Assembly (NCBI GenBank): GCA_020912385.1
Contig: CP087207.1
Location: 1,860,001 to 1,924,000 of the forward strand
Direction of reading: 5' to 3'
DNA: 64,000 nucleotides
DNA from: Neofusicoccum parvum
Taxonomy: Eukaryota > Ascomycota > Dothideomycetes > Botryosphaeriales > Botryosphaeriaceae
Below the pieces are notes generated by a model. It saw nothing but the letters and a program-made list of their open reading frames with translations, was not told the DNA's origin and made no database searches. Positions within the stretch are counted from its first letter, which is position 1; each line of letters opens with the position of its first letter. Positions 42,040 to 55,107 of the stretch are shown in pieces. The position numbers and the translations under genes are program-made.

Positions 42040-45000
42040 CTACCCCAACACCTCGCCCACAACCCACCCCTTCCCACCCCCCTCCCTCCTCTGCACCACC
42101 CTCTTCGCCGGCAACGGCCACCCCTGCCTCCCCTTCTCCCCAACCAAGCTCGGAACAACATAGCACTCCCGCTGCTCTCTGCCCTGCCCATCCCTCCCCT
42201 TCTCCACAATCTTCCCCACCGGCTTCCCCCACTGCAGCAGCGGCGTGCCCCTCGCCAGCGCCGTCAGCTGCGCGCCCGTGACCGCGCAGAGCGGGTGCAA
42301 GCGAACCTTTGGAGTCCTCGCGGCGTTGATGGTGGAAGGGGCGGCGCGCTGGAGGTGCGAGTAGACGATGTACTGGGGTAGGGACTTGCCGGACTGGTGG
42401 GCCAGGACGGAGGACGGGTGGATGTAGACGAAGGGGTCGTCGGCGGAGGCGCCGCAGCGCTCGTGGCTGGGGAAGAGCGTCACGTAGGCGACGTCGGTTG
42501 CGCGCTTGGCTCTCGGGACTTCGGTGATGTCGGGGCAGAGGTCGGCGCGCTGGGCGATTTGGTCGATGAAGCCGGCGGCGACGATGTAGTTGAGCTTCGC
42601 GACCTGGTCCTTTTTAGGTGGGGCGAGCTTGGGTTCGTAGGTTGCTATGCCGCAGCGAGGGTTCTCCTTGCGGACGATGTTGGTCAGTTGTTGCCGCAGT
42701 TGGGTGGCTTCTTGGAGAGCTTTGAGGCGCAGGAACCACTGCGAAGCAAAGTCTTCAGGAGACTTTTTGGTCTCGGCAGCGAAGGCACAGAGGGCGAAGA
42801 GGAGTTTTGCGGAGTCGCTAGTGCTATCGAGGCTTGAAAGCTTGTGGTGTGCTTGGTTGTAGGCTCTACGGCGTTTCTCTCGTTCATCTTCCTCAACGTT
42901 CTCGGCGTGGGTCCGGATATGGTCGTCATCGCCCTGTGCCGGAGCAAGATTGAGAAGGTTCTCCGGGATGAAGACGTCAGGAACAACAAGAGCGGATACC
43001 AACGCGATGACGTATGCGGCCAGGCCGTGGTTCTGACCAATGACGAGCATACGCGAAAAGCGTGGACTTAGAGGGTACATAGATAGCTGTCGACCTTGAG
43101 GTGTGATCTTGCCGTCGTCATCCAGTGCGGCAAGATATTGAAGCAGTTTCTCTGCTTTCGCGAGCTGCTGCCGGTCCGGCGGTGTGGGGAACGGATAATT
43201 CACGACCTTATGGATGCCCATGCTTTTTAGTTGGAGTACCAGACCCTCAATCGGAGTTCGGAGAATCTCGGGCTCTGTGTACTGCTGGAAGTCTCTCTCA
43301 TAGACCGCAGACGAGTAGAGCCTGTAGCAGTGGCCAGGTCCCGTACGACCGGCACGACCTGCACGTTGCTCCGCGCTTGCTTTACTGATCCACCCAATCT
43401 CAAAGCTCTGAACACCAGTAGTCTGGTCATACTTCCTCTCTTTCGATCTGCCGCAGTCGAAGACATAGCGAATACCGGGAATGGTCAAACTGGTTTCAGC
43501 AACGTTTGTAGCCAGGACAATCAGGCGTGACCCGTCGGGCGGGGGTTCGAAAACTCGCAGTTGTTGCTTCGTAGGGAGCTGCGAGTAGAGTGGGAGAACG
43601 TGTACTTTGAGCGTCGGGGTTTCCTCGCCCTCTTCCGCAATCTCAAACTCCTTATCTTCCTCATCGTCGAGCCCGTGGATTTCGGACTCGGCGTCAGATC
43701 CATCATCGTAATCATCAGGATTCTTGTCATCGCCGATCTCAAGATCTTCTGCCTCGAGCGGGGCGTCTGCAGCGGATATCCGCACAGGTGGCTGCTTGAC
43801 ATCCGCTCCCTGCGTTGACGGGAAGGCTTGTTTGAGTCTTTTCGCCATTGCTGTAATTTCTGCTTGTCCGGTCATGAACACGAGCATACCCCCAGGTGGC
43901 AATTTTCTGTGACCTCTCTTGACCTTTTGGAAAGCCTCTTCAAGATAATCCATCCTGGTGCGTCTGGCAAAATGAACTGTAACCGGAAATTGCCTTCCCT
44001 CTGCCTTGAGGAGTGGAGGCGAGCCGGTCCTGAACAGGCGCGTATTCTCAGTGAAGTCGGAGATGCGTAGGGTAGCGGACATGATTATGAGTTTGAGAGG
44101 CTTCACCTTGGGATCTTCCTTCATGAGATTGCGGCGAAGATCGACAATGCGGCTCATCATCCCAATTAGGATGTCGGTGTTGACGCTGCGTTCGTGCGCT
44201 TCATCGATCACGATGGCAGAGTACTGTGGGAGCGAAATGTCCTGTGCAATTTCGCGGAGCAGGATACCATCCGTCATGAACTTGACCGCGGTGTCCTCGC
44301 CGGTTGAGCCGTCGAATCGAATCTGGATATTCGTTAGCATTCAATGTTCCGTTGGCAATCTTGCAAAGTGGCGTTATTGACACATCGACCAGGAAGTCGA
44401 AGCATCCGTGTGGGTATCATGTACGAGAAACAACGCAAGGAACTTGGCCGGGTAAATACTTCGATTCTCCAGCTGAGGGATCACACTGCTGCAACGATTT
44501 ATGAGCTGACAACTTACTTGATAGCCAACCCTCTTGCCGACATTTCCCAGTTCTTCTCCAACACGATTTGCCATACTAACGGCAGCAACTCGTCGGGGTT
44601 GTGTGACACCAACTATACCAGGTGTTGGTCCCTTCGGATCGCCATATCCCGCCTCGAACAAGAATTGTGGTACCTGCGTTGTCTTTCCGCTACCAGTCGC
44701 TCCCCAGACGACTACCACATCGTTATTGTGAATTGCCTCCATAATCTTCTGTTCCTCAGCAACCACTGGTAGATTCAGACGGGCCTCTTGGACCTCCGAT
44801 GGCCGGTCAACTGTGACGCTGTATGCTTTCCTCCATGCATCAGTCGCAGTCTTTGTTGCCAGCTCGGGCGGGAGAGGATCCTCTTCCGGGGCGCGAGGTT
44901 GGAAATTTGCTGGTTTGGCCGGTAACTCGGGTAACGCTTCGATATTCGTTGAAGGTGTGTATCCCACAGTTTTGTTTCGTTCTGACGTTGCCCATGCCTT

Positions 45001-46115
45001 GAATGCTGAAGATCTCGCTTTCCGTTCTTCCTTCGTTGCGCCCTCCGATTCTTGCGAAGACTCTTCTTCAGACTCCTCCTCGTCCGAGCTGTCTTCGCCC
45101 TCGTCTTCCTCGTCCGAGCCCTCCTCTTCTTCATCCTCATCATCCATGCCCTCATCTTCATCTTCCACTGCGCTCCATCCGCTAGCGCTGCTCGCATCAT
45201 CATCACTGTCAGAGTCCTTTCCTTCGGAACTGAACCCTTCCCATTCAGGTTCTGCTTGTGGCGCCGTGAATTTCAAAACCGGTTTAGCGGCTCTTTTTCT
45301 CTTCTTTATCACAGGCTTCCCATCCTCGTCCAGCTCGAGTGGCCGCTTCAACCCACTTCCGAAAGAAACAGCAGGCTGCGCCGATTTCACCTCCTCATCC
45401 TCAGGCTCATCCTTTTGGAGCGCGGGAGCCGCTTTCTGTGTCACTGTTTTTTTCCGGCTCTTTGAAACCTGATCATTGTCCTCGTCGTCGGAATCGGTGT
45501 GGTATCCCAGGTCCCTCTTCTCAGGTCTTGACATGTCCTTGAGGATATTCTCGTTTTTCTCAACGTCAATTCCCGCTTTCTTCTCCTGCAACGCCCGGGA
45601 AAGGATCTCTCGTCTCGATTTGCTGGTATGGTGGAGCTGTTTGGTACTTTGTAGGAGGCTGGTGTCGATTTTGTGCGCGGCGAGTTTCTTCATGATTTCG
45701 AGGTTCTCTTCCTTTTTGAGCTTATTATCCTATTGCGCGCAGACGCATTAGCTTCTCTCATACACCAGCAGAAAAATATAGATGCCCACGATCCATGGCC
45801 GCAAAGTCCAGCGCAATCTTCCACGTCCATGCGCGAGAACAACCTTCCTTCCTCGGTATCTGGGAAACATACAATGTACTTGTCCAGCCTCTTCTGCTTT
45901 TTCTTGCTGATCTTGCTCTGCGGCTGCGCGGCGCGCAATTCTTCCCGTAGGTGCTTCCTCTTCTCCTCCTTCTCCGCCTTGCCGTGCGGCAAAATCACGT
46001 CCGCGTTCGCATCGTTGGTTGCTTGAATTCCGACCTTGACGGCGGCTTTCTGGCGCTCTTCCTCCTCGCGCACACGGTGCTTGTGTTTCCGCTGTCGGGG
46101 TGTGAATTTGGCCAT
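42040..46115 (-). CDS. ECM16: DEAH-box RNA helicase ECM16/DHR1 (DHX37)
   Basis: Exons 46115-45873, 45729-44518 and 44322-42040 total 3738 nt and 1245 residues. The N-terminus is lysine-rich (KFTPRQRKHKHRVREEEERQ) with a nucleolar-type basic segment. A long acidic Ser/Asp/Glu stretch (about 235-300) follows. Helicase motifs are I GATGSGKTTQVPQ, Ia TQPRRVAA, II DEAH in VIDEAHERSVNTD, III SAT, V ATNVAETSLTIPGI and VI QRAGRAGRTGPGHCYRLY. The HA2/OB C-terminal domains are present. Dhr1 releases U3 snoRNA during small-subunit assembly. Length fits the yeast protein of about 1267 residues. The gene diverges from a proteasome-chaperone gene. Confidence 0.96.
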
Positions 46116-46484
46116 GGCGAGAGAGCTGTGGTGCGGCCAGCGCGGAAGCGAGAACGAGGTTGGTTGCGGGCGACAATATTTCCTGTCGCTGGCGGAGCTC
46201 TGGGGAAAAAATGTCGAGTCGGTTGCGCAGGGCAAATTTAATGCTGGCCGCTTATCTTCCCTCCCCTTCGAATATATTTCGGCAGTGACATTTTCCTCAA
46301 TGTTTTCTTGCCCGCATCGATGGTCCGAGCGTTCCACACCGCCTTCGGAGCTCGATGCGCAAACGCCGACGCAGCAGCTCGACGCGATGCCAAAGCTGCC
46401 TGTGGAACAAAACTTCGAGCGGGCTGCTGCTACTACTCTCAAGCTCGAATCCAGCAGACGGCCGTCCGTCCACAACAGCCCACC
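46116..46484. promoter_or_regulatory. Divergent promoter of ECM16 and PAC3-like gene
   Basis: 369 bp between the two ATGs. No confident TATA box. Both genes serve growth-related assembly pathways (ribosome and proteasome). Confidence 0.45.
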
Positions 46485-47089
46485 ATGCCGGACTTCCCCG
46501 TCAACCCCGAAGCCTTCCCGACCAGCACGCGCACCGCCGCCGGCGACGTTGACGGCATACACACAGACGTCATGGTGTTGAGGTTCGCCGACAAGATCAT
46601 GGTCACAATCTCGCAAGGCGGACGGCTGGCGCATTGGGTACGTTTGCGGCTTCCTGGCCCTCCTTGCGCGACTCTCCACGCTCCCCTCTGCACCATCCAC
46701 CTAACCATCCCTCTTCGCCTGCCTTGTCGTCGTCCACTGACGCCTGTCGCTACCCACAGGTCCATGTCCCGCTCGACCACCCCACCGCCGACCCGACCTC
46801 GACCGCCGCTCCGCCGACGTCGTTCGAAGACGACGCTGACCCCGAGGACCCTGCGGCCAACCTCGACCTGCTGCCCATGGCGCACCTGACTGCGACGACG
46901 GTGCTGGGAGGCACGATGCCGGAGAGGGATACGGCGGGGCAGCTGGTGGCGACGCAGGTGGCGAGCGCGATTGCGACAAAAGACCCGGAGGAGAGGCGGT
47001 TGGTGGTTGTGGGGATGGGGCTGGAGAAGAAGGACATGAGCAGGGAGGCGTTTGTGGACGTGGTGGGGTTGGTGATGGGGTGTTTGTAG
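46485..47089 (+). CDS. Proteasome assembly chaperone 3-like protein
   Basis: Exons 46485-46637 and 46760-47089 give 483 nt and 160 residues. The first exon ends DVMVLRFADKIMVTISQGGR, and the second includes MAHLTATTVLGGTMPERD, LVATQVASAIATKDPEERR and LVVVGMGLEKKDMS. This is the alternating beta-strand/helix pattern of PAC3/Poc3 (Dmp2/Irc25), which help form the 20S alpha ring. The Pro/Thr-rich loop between the exons (about residues 55-85) is longer than in yeast. Small cytosolic protein; no signal or membrane helix. Confidence 0.75.
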
Positions 47090-47155
47090 GTGGAGAATAT
47101 ATGTGGGAACGAGTGCCGGAAAAGAGCATAGTGGCGACGGGAGATAGGCATGTGC

Positions 47156-47191
47156 TTCTCTATAGTAGGGCAAGAGTTTCTCTATAGTAGG
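47156..47191. repeat. Short direct repeat in the PAC3 3' flank
   Basis: TTCTCTATAGTAGG occurs at 47156-47169 and at 47178-47191, a 22-bp step. It lies just downstream of the PAC3-like gene; a small duplication. Confidence 0.6.
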
Positions 47192-47537
47192 AGAGGTTAA
47201 GGCCAGGCAAGGTTCGTGGGATGTTCTTCGTTCACGCGGGGGCGTTGCTGATATTCACAGTCATCGCCAAATACGGCAGGAGCACATAAAAGGTGGGAAG
47301 AATGCGGGAGAGCGTTAGGCAGTAGAGACCCCGCAGAGTCGCATAAATTCCTTCGTAGATTCATGATACCCGATACCATCTGATACCCTGGCTCATTCGT
47401 CCCATGAGCTCTTTTGCCCGTGTCGACCGTGAACGCCATGCCCCTCTTCATAGAGCAGATTCTCCCTCAGTCTAGATCCGAGCATTTTTTTTTCCATCCG
47501 AACGCCGATAAATGCAGGAAAAGCCGCCATAACCCGT

Positions 47538-48230
47538 CTACGCTTTCGTAGCGTTTTCCTCGCGCAACTTGTTGATTATGGAGTCGACATCATCCATCGA
47601 CGCAGCATCCAACTTTCTACCACCGTGGTATGCATCCGGCAGATGTTCAACGGCAGCGTCGAGGCCTGGTTGGAAGTTTCTGGTGACGGAGGACAGGGCG
47701 TTGATGGCCTTCTTGCGGGCACCCTGGTTGGAGTCGCCGACAGCCATCTTAGTGATCGTGGGAATGCCGTCGTGCTCAAGCAGCTGTCGTCATCAGTCAG
47801 CGTATGCCCCTAAACGGTGTACACGAGAGGAAAGACCCACCTTCTCCTGCGCCTTGACATTGTTCTGCACGGCCGTGCCAACGCACCACGCGGCCATCCT
47901 CCTGAGCTCGGCCTCCTCGCTCTTGAGCTGTTCAAGCAACGGCTGCCATAGGCCCAGCGCTTCGATGTTGTTGGCGTTGTCGATCTGCTCGACCAGCTGC
48001 TCGAAGTTATCGAACGCGGTGAGCTTGTTTTCCAGGTCCGTCTCCTCCGACGTAATGGCGCGCATAGCCTCGCGCATCAAATCAGCGTCCGACGGTCCGC
48101 CCATCAGCGCAGCCAGCATCTCCGGCGTCAGCTCTGACTTCGGCTGGTTGGTGCCATCTGGATTGTTGCGGGTGGCCTCGGAGTTCTCGACGCCCCATCG
48201 CAGGAGATTGTTCAGGCGGGGATCGTTCAT
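47538..48230 (-). CDS. FES1: Hsp70 nucleotide exchange factor FES1
   Basis: Exons 48230-47841 and 47783-47538 give 636 nt and 211 residues, normal for FES1 of filamentous fungi. The N-terminus [18 protein letters not shown] is characteristic. The Armadillo-like core contains [20 protein letters not shown] and [20 protein letters not shown] and ends in [20 protein letters not shown]. Fes1 speeds ADP release from cytosolic Hsp70 Ssa and directs misfolded proteins to degradation. No membrane or signal segment. Confidence 0.94.
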
Positions 48231-49334
48231 GGCGGCGGTAATCTATCGAGATTGCGAGCGTAGATAGGCGTAATTGGAGGCGGCGCAGGCGTAGAGGCGT
48301 GGGATTCAACGGCGGGCAGGCGAGCAGCTATATCTTGAGCGCGACAAAAAATTGTTGCCGATGACGAAGGCGCGGGAAGAAGCGATGGGCTTCGGCGGCC
48401 TTCGACCAGCGCAGCCGTTCCTGGCGCCGCGCCGCCGCGCACGCATGCGCAGGCTGCCACCATGCCGCCCTATTACGTTGCGGCACCTCGCGCAGGCCTC
48501 GCAGCGCCGGCGAATAAGCATATCGCGAAGCTTGTCGCTGCGATCTGGCTGGCGGCGGGCAGCAGCTCAGCCTGGTGGGAGCCAGCGGAGCCCGCCCCTG
48601 GAGGAGGTCCCGCCGTCGGCCGTCCGCTCCCTGCCGACAGCTGCCAGCTGCCAGTGTGCCAGCGCTGCCCCTCATTGCACGTGACCTGACATATTGCGAT
48701 GGGCCCGCTGCGCGTCAATCAGGAGCTTGGGTTGACTCTCGCGCGCCAGAAAGGGGCTGCGGGCTATTCTTGGCGGCTTCTGGAATTGCGGGCTGGGGCT
48801 CTGTGGGTATTGCGTAGGCGCGCGCTGCGTGGGCGGAAGGCGGTGGGCAGCGGGAGCTGCGGGCAGGCGGTGGGCGGTAAAGGGCTGCCTGCGCCAGCTG
48901 CCAAGAGCACGTTGTCAGCGGTGGCGGGCACGACGCGTGGACGCAACGGGGCGGCCGTCGCAGGAATTGCGCTGCCTGGCGGCGACGGGCTATAAAGACG
49001 GTCTGGCAACGGGCGGCAGGGCGCAGCAATTCATCAATCAGACGTGGTTGTGGTTGCAGCAGCCGCGCGCAGGCCAGCTCGCCGTCCCCTAAAGTGGAAT
49101 GCACGTTGGGTATCCGCTTATTTAGCACGGCCTCGCCTCCCGCACAGAACCTGTGCCCAGCTGTCCTGCCCGTAAGACCGCTCTTCCCTTCAACTCCACG
49201 TCAACGACATCCATCCCCCGACCTCCATCCAGCAGTCCGCCATCTGCTGCACCCCGCCCACGCCGCGCCTCTTCGCATTTAATTCGCTTCAGCAACCCTC
49301 ACCTTTCCTCTCTACATCCTCCTAATCAGTCACA
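48231..49334. promoter_or_regulatory. GC-rich region between FES1 and actin; actin promoter and leader
   Basis: About 1.1 kb with many overlapping open frames caused by high GC; none looks real. The right 150 bp is CT-rich (pyrimidine tracts from about 49180) and ends CAGTCACAATGG, typical of strongly expressed fungal genes. FES1 and actin diverge from here. Confidence 0.55.
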
Positions 49335-50974
<1,640 letters not shown>

Positions 50975-50975
50975 G

Positions 50976-51030
50976 GTACGTCGCACGGCCCCCACCCCGG
51001 CCGAGGCACAGGCACTGACTATCCCCGCAG
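50976..51030 (+). other. Putative intron in the actin 3' UTR
   Basis: GTACGT at 50976, one base after the stop codon, is followed by a GCACTGACT branch-like element and CCCCGCAG ending at 51030. Length (55 nt) and signals match the coding introns of the window. Confidence 0.45.
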
Positions 51031-52797
51031 CGAAGACTTGCCTGCAACGGTATCCCTGACGACGGCATGGCTCCCGACGATAATCTCGCTCGGCCTTGGC
51101 TACGCCTTCTCCCTCGTGCTTGCTCTACATCTCTTACCAAAACGGCGGTCAAGACATTTGGGTGGTTTTTGTTGCACTGGTGGAAGTGGCAGCAGACAAG
51201 CGTGCGTTAATTCTCTTGCGTGCGTGTGGTAAGCTAGCAGGGGACAAGGCTGCGAAAAGGTGGTGTTTATGGCGGACGACGACCCTTTAGCAGAATTTTT
51301 AGCCTAGAAATGCTTGCTGTTTACCACCGCAATACGACTTCCTCACGATCGACCATGCCATTTCTGTGACGTGGACGACTTCAAAATGGCAGCCGAGGCT
51401 GCGACGGTTGGGCATGCATAATGGCCACGTCGTGATACGTCACCACCCGGGCTGAGACACGAGCGCGGTAGGCAGAAAAAAAAAACGGGGATGACGCACA
51501 CAGTCTCCGCATGCTCCCGGGACCTGCCTTACGCGGACAGGTCTTGTCGAATTAAAAAAGAGTGCACCCAACGCTCACCCTTGTCTCCGATCACACACCC
51601 TAAAGTCACTTCATTGCATCGTGCCACCCAATCCAGCCGCATCTCGGCCCTGCAGGGCAGGCCCGGAGTCGCGCGACTCTGGTCTCGCAAGCGCGACACT
51701 CGCCCGGCCCGGCGAACGCGGGGAAGCCGTTCACGCCGCGGCGGCCGTCGTCGTCGTCAGACCCGGCCCCCATGGGCACAGAGTCTGCGGTGCCCGGGCT
51801 CGGCCTTCCGGAGACGGACCGTCTGCCTGTCCGGTACCGTGTTCTCGTGAGCGTCGCACTGATGGCTTGGAGAGGCGGGCTGGTTGGCGCTGGTGGGAGG
51901 GCTTTTTTCGTGTCTCGTGTCTCGTGTCTCGTGTTGGGGTGGGTGGTCGTCGTGGCTGTCGTGGTGTCCGCTTGGGGGCCGGAGAGCGTCTCTTGGGTGG
52001 GAGGTGGGAGCGTTGTGCTGGTGGCGCGATGGGAGAGGCCTGTGGTGGGGTTGAGTTTGGACTATTCGTCTGGACGCGGATGTGCGGGTTGGAGAGTGAC
52101 GAAGCTGTGCGGATGAATGCTGCAGCTTTCTATAGTTAGTAGGCTATCGGTCAGGATGGTCCGTAAGTCATACTCTGGGCGCTCGTCTAGCTTTGTTGTG
52201 CGGAGTGGCATGCCGGGGGCGGTCAAATCGGGAAGTCAGGACAACTATTTGGAGGTGGAACGCGAAATTTGGTGTAGGCAGCAGGGTTTGATTAAGCTAT
52301 CTACAACTTTCTATTGTTCTTTCTGAATGTGCTGAGGGAAGTGCCGGGGATCGTGCGAGACGGAATATCCATGATGCCGTCTGAGTACCCTTGTCTTCAT
52401 GTTGTGCTTTTTGTGCTAAACTTTTGTCCGACCATCTTTCCAGCGCAAATGCTGAACGCAGTTGAAAGCTGAGAAACCCGGAATTGGAGGAGATACCTTC
52501 ATAATGAAAACTCTGAGAATCCGTGGGAAGATGTTCACCTCAAGGCCCGTTAGTCAGCTTCGGCTTCCGTCCGTTTTGTGTCTGTCTCTCTTATTTCCTG
52601 TTTTTCCCCCTAAGGTTTTATTTCGGAGACAATTTATCCCGGAACCCTCATCTAGAACGCCTTATAAGGGGAGAAAGTACGCTTTAATTGGAAGCTTCTC
52701 GGGTAGAAGCGCTGCTCGTCAGCAGCAATCGCAATGAAAGCCCTGTGCAAAAGAGCCGCACGGGAGAGATCGTCATTGAAAGGTAGGAGGTCCGACT
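51031..52797. other. Gene-poor region downstream of actin
   Basis: About 1.8 kb. Contains an A11 run at 51477-51486 and a GTGTCTC triplication near 51910-51933. Open frames (for example 51621-52139) lack any family resemblance. Nothing else supported. Confidence 0.45.
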
Positions 52798-54792
52798 TCA
52801 GTCTTGGTTGAAGACAACGTAGGCTTGTCCAACCTGCTTGCGCTTTCCATAGTTCGTGTAGGAGGTGAACGTTAAGATACCCTCCTCTGCATCCATATGC
52901 ATCTTGGTCTCGAACTTGACGCAGGTCCCGTACCCGTTCTTAGTTGCAATGTAGCGTCTCGGGGCGCCGACGATGTCCTTGCGGTAGAATTCAACGCAGA
53001 TTCGACCAATCTTCTCGGTGAGATTGCGTCCAGTGTGATCCGGCGGGTGAACTAGGCTGCAGCAATGCAGATCGACGTAAGCACCCGCCGGGTCCGGATC
53101 ATCATCGAAGACGGCGCAATGGAGATCGAACGTGACTGATGTGTTTTGGTCAATAGTCTGGCCCTGCAAAAATGGATCTCATCAGCCGGCTTGCCCAATA
53201 TAGCTGCTCTTCTCAAGCCCATCTTACATAGTCCACAACCCATCTCAGCCTGTTGTTGCAGTACTTCAGTCCCGACCACTGATCGATGTAGCCAGTCCAA
53301 TCCGGATCGGTGCCTTTCCGGAATTGCATGTTGCACCTGTAGCCATAGTTGCGCCTCGCAAGTCTAGATACCGGCTTGGTTCCCTCAAGCCCACGCAGGG
53401 CAGCACCTTTAGCTACCGCTGCCTGGCACTGAGGTGGACAAGTGAGCTTGATTCCCTGGCTCATAAACCAATCCTTCATACACATATTGAGGTATTGAGA
53501 ATCTCCAAAGCCTCCGACCAGGATAATGCGATGAATACGTTGGCCTTCTTGGATGGCATGGTCAACTTGGGCCTGGACGAGGCGGATAATGTCTTTAATG
53601 ACAGGGTCGAAACAGCGCTTTATGACGTCCCTGTGGAAGAGTTAGCATTTTCGCTTTCCCTTCAAATGTACTTGGGTGTGATTTAGAGAGAACTTACCAT
53701 GGGACGTTGATGATTTCTCCATCATAGTATGTAAAAGGATCTCCCATATTAAGACCGTATACTTCAATTGGATCCATGGAACCATCACCAGTGAAGCTAC
53801 GCTTGGCACCTTCAAAGGACTTCATGAACAGGCTCGAAGGAGCACGACGCTTCTCCGGGATGTCCGTAAACTTGGCCCCGAAAGTCTTGATCATCCATTT
53901 GTTGAAATTTCGGTCGATGGCTGTAGAGCCACACTTGCCACCAATACCGACACATAGCTCTTGGAAACGGAGCTTGGGGCGGACGGAGAGAATCTTGTAT
54001 GTAGTGACGTCGACTGTACCGCCACCACAATCACATACCAAGACCCCATTTCCAGGGACGATAGGGTCTAGTGAGTTCTCGCTGATGTGTGGCTTCAAAG
54101 CCGCTAATGTAGCAGCTTCAGGCTCAGTGATAATGTTGACCTTGTCCATGGGCCTGGCGCCGAATCCAGCAGAGATGGCCGCATCTCTAGTGGCATGCTT
54201 GGCTGCATCCGACCAGATGGCTGGCACGGTGATCCAGCACTCGACGGGGGTAGCATCGTAGATCTCTTGTGAATACTTGCGTGTCAAAGTCTCGACGATA
54301 TGGGCATAGACACCGCGGAGAAAGTCGCAGCAGACTTCCTTTGCCGACTTTCCCACAGGCAAGCCCATCATTCCGCTCCCAAGAAACGTCTTGAGTGAGG
54401 GGTCGTCAAACTCGGTAAGTCGGGTGCTAGAGTCTAGAAGAAGCTTCGTCCAGACATACGAACGGTGCATAGGGGTGACGGTGAAGCCCCATCGATCATC
54501 CTGCAGTTTCTCGTTCTCGGCGGCGTAGGCGATTTTGCTGGGAACTTTGAAGACACTCTCGGAGTTTCCAGGCCATTGGTTGACGACCTGGATGTCTTCA
54601 ATGCCCGACTCTCCAGAGATGACGTAGCTCACGCCTGTGCAAATCAGCCAGGGTTGGTACAAGATGGTAGACAAGGTGAAGAAGGGGATTGTAATTACCG
54701 GTGTATGTTGTTCCGTAGTCAAGTCCGACGATGATCTTGTGCCGGTCTTCCACTATGGCAGTAGGAGGAGCAGGGCGTCTCTTCGGGGCCAT
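52798..54792 (-). CDS. Divergent Hsp70-like ATPase (HSPA12-type)
   Basis: Exons 54792-54699, 54634-53698, 53630-53228 and 53163-52798 sum to 1800 nt and 599 residues. Actin/Hsp70-fold motifs are in order: phosphate 1 IIVGLDYGTTYTGVSYV (about 19-36), NIITEPEAATLAAL connecting region, phosphate 2 VLVCDCGGGTVDVTTY and adenosine motif IILVGGFGDSQYL. There is no canonical DnaK peptide-binding domain; the last 150 residues form a beta-rich module ending QVGQAYVVFNQD. Fungal genomes carry many such HSPA12-like proteins of unknown function. This one diverges from a coiled-coil gene 315 bp away. Cytosolic, no signal. Confidence 0.88.
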
Positions 54793-55107
54793 GGTGGCGG
54801 GATGGCACGGCGCGGTAGTGGGGAGGAAGAGAAGTGTCGGAGGAGGGAGAGTGATGGAAGAAGAAGCGATGCAGCCGCCGCAAAGAGAAGGTGGGTGCCT
54901 GCGGCCGCGGGTAGAAACGTAGCAGGTGCTCTGCGTCCGTCTGGCCGCACGCAGGCTTCCATTGCCTTCTCTTCTGAGCTGCTTAAAAACCGTCGTTCTG
55001 ACCCCGCGCTTCCTTCACTCCGTCTTTAACTCTTCCACGGCTTCCTTTGCTTGCGCCAACACGACAACTACCAGCCGTAGACTTTCAGCAACTCGGAGCC
55101 TCTACGC
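54793..55107. promoter_or_regulatory. Divergent promoter of Hsp70-like and coiled-coil genes
   Basis: 315 bp between the two ATGs; GC-rich near the Hsp70-like start and CT-rich near the other. No confident heat-shock element (repeated GAA/TTC) was seen. Confidence 0.4.

Noticed and set aside
48352..49128. Many overlapping ORFs upstream of actin
   Set aside because: They exist on both strands in GC-rich sequence, have no family pattern and sit in the promoter region.
51621..52139. 172-residue ORF downstream of actin
   Set aside because: Low-complexity Gly/Arg/Val composition and overlap with another open frame; no motif.
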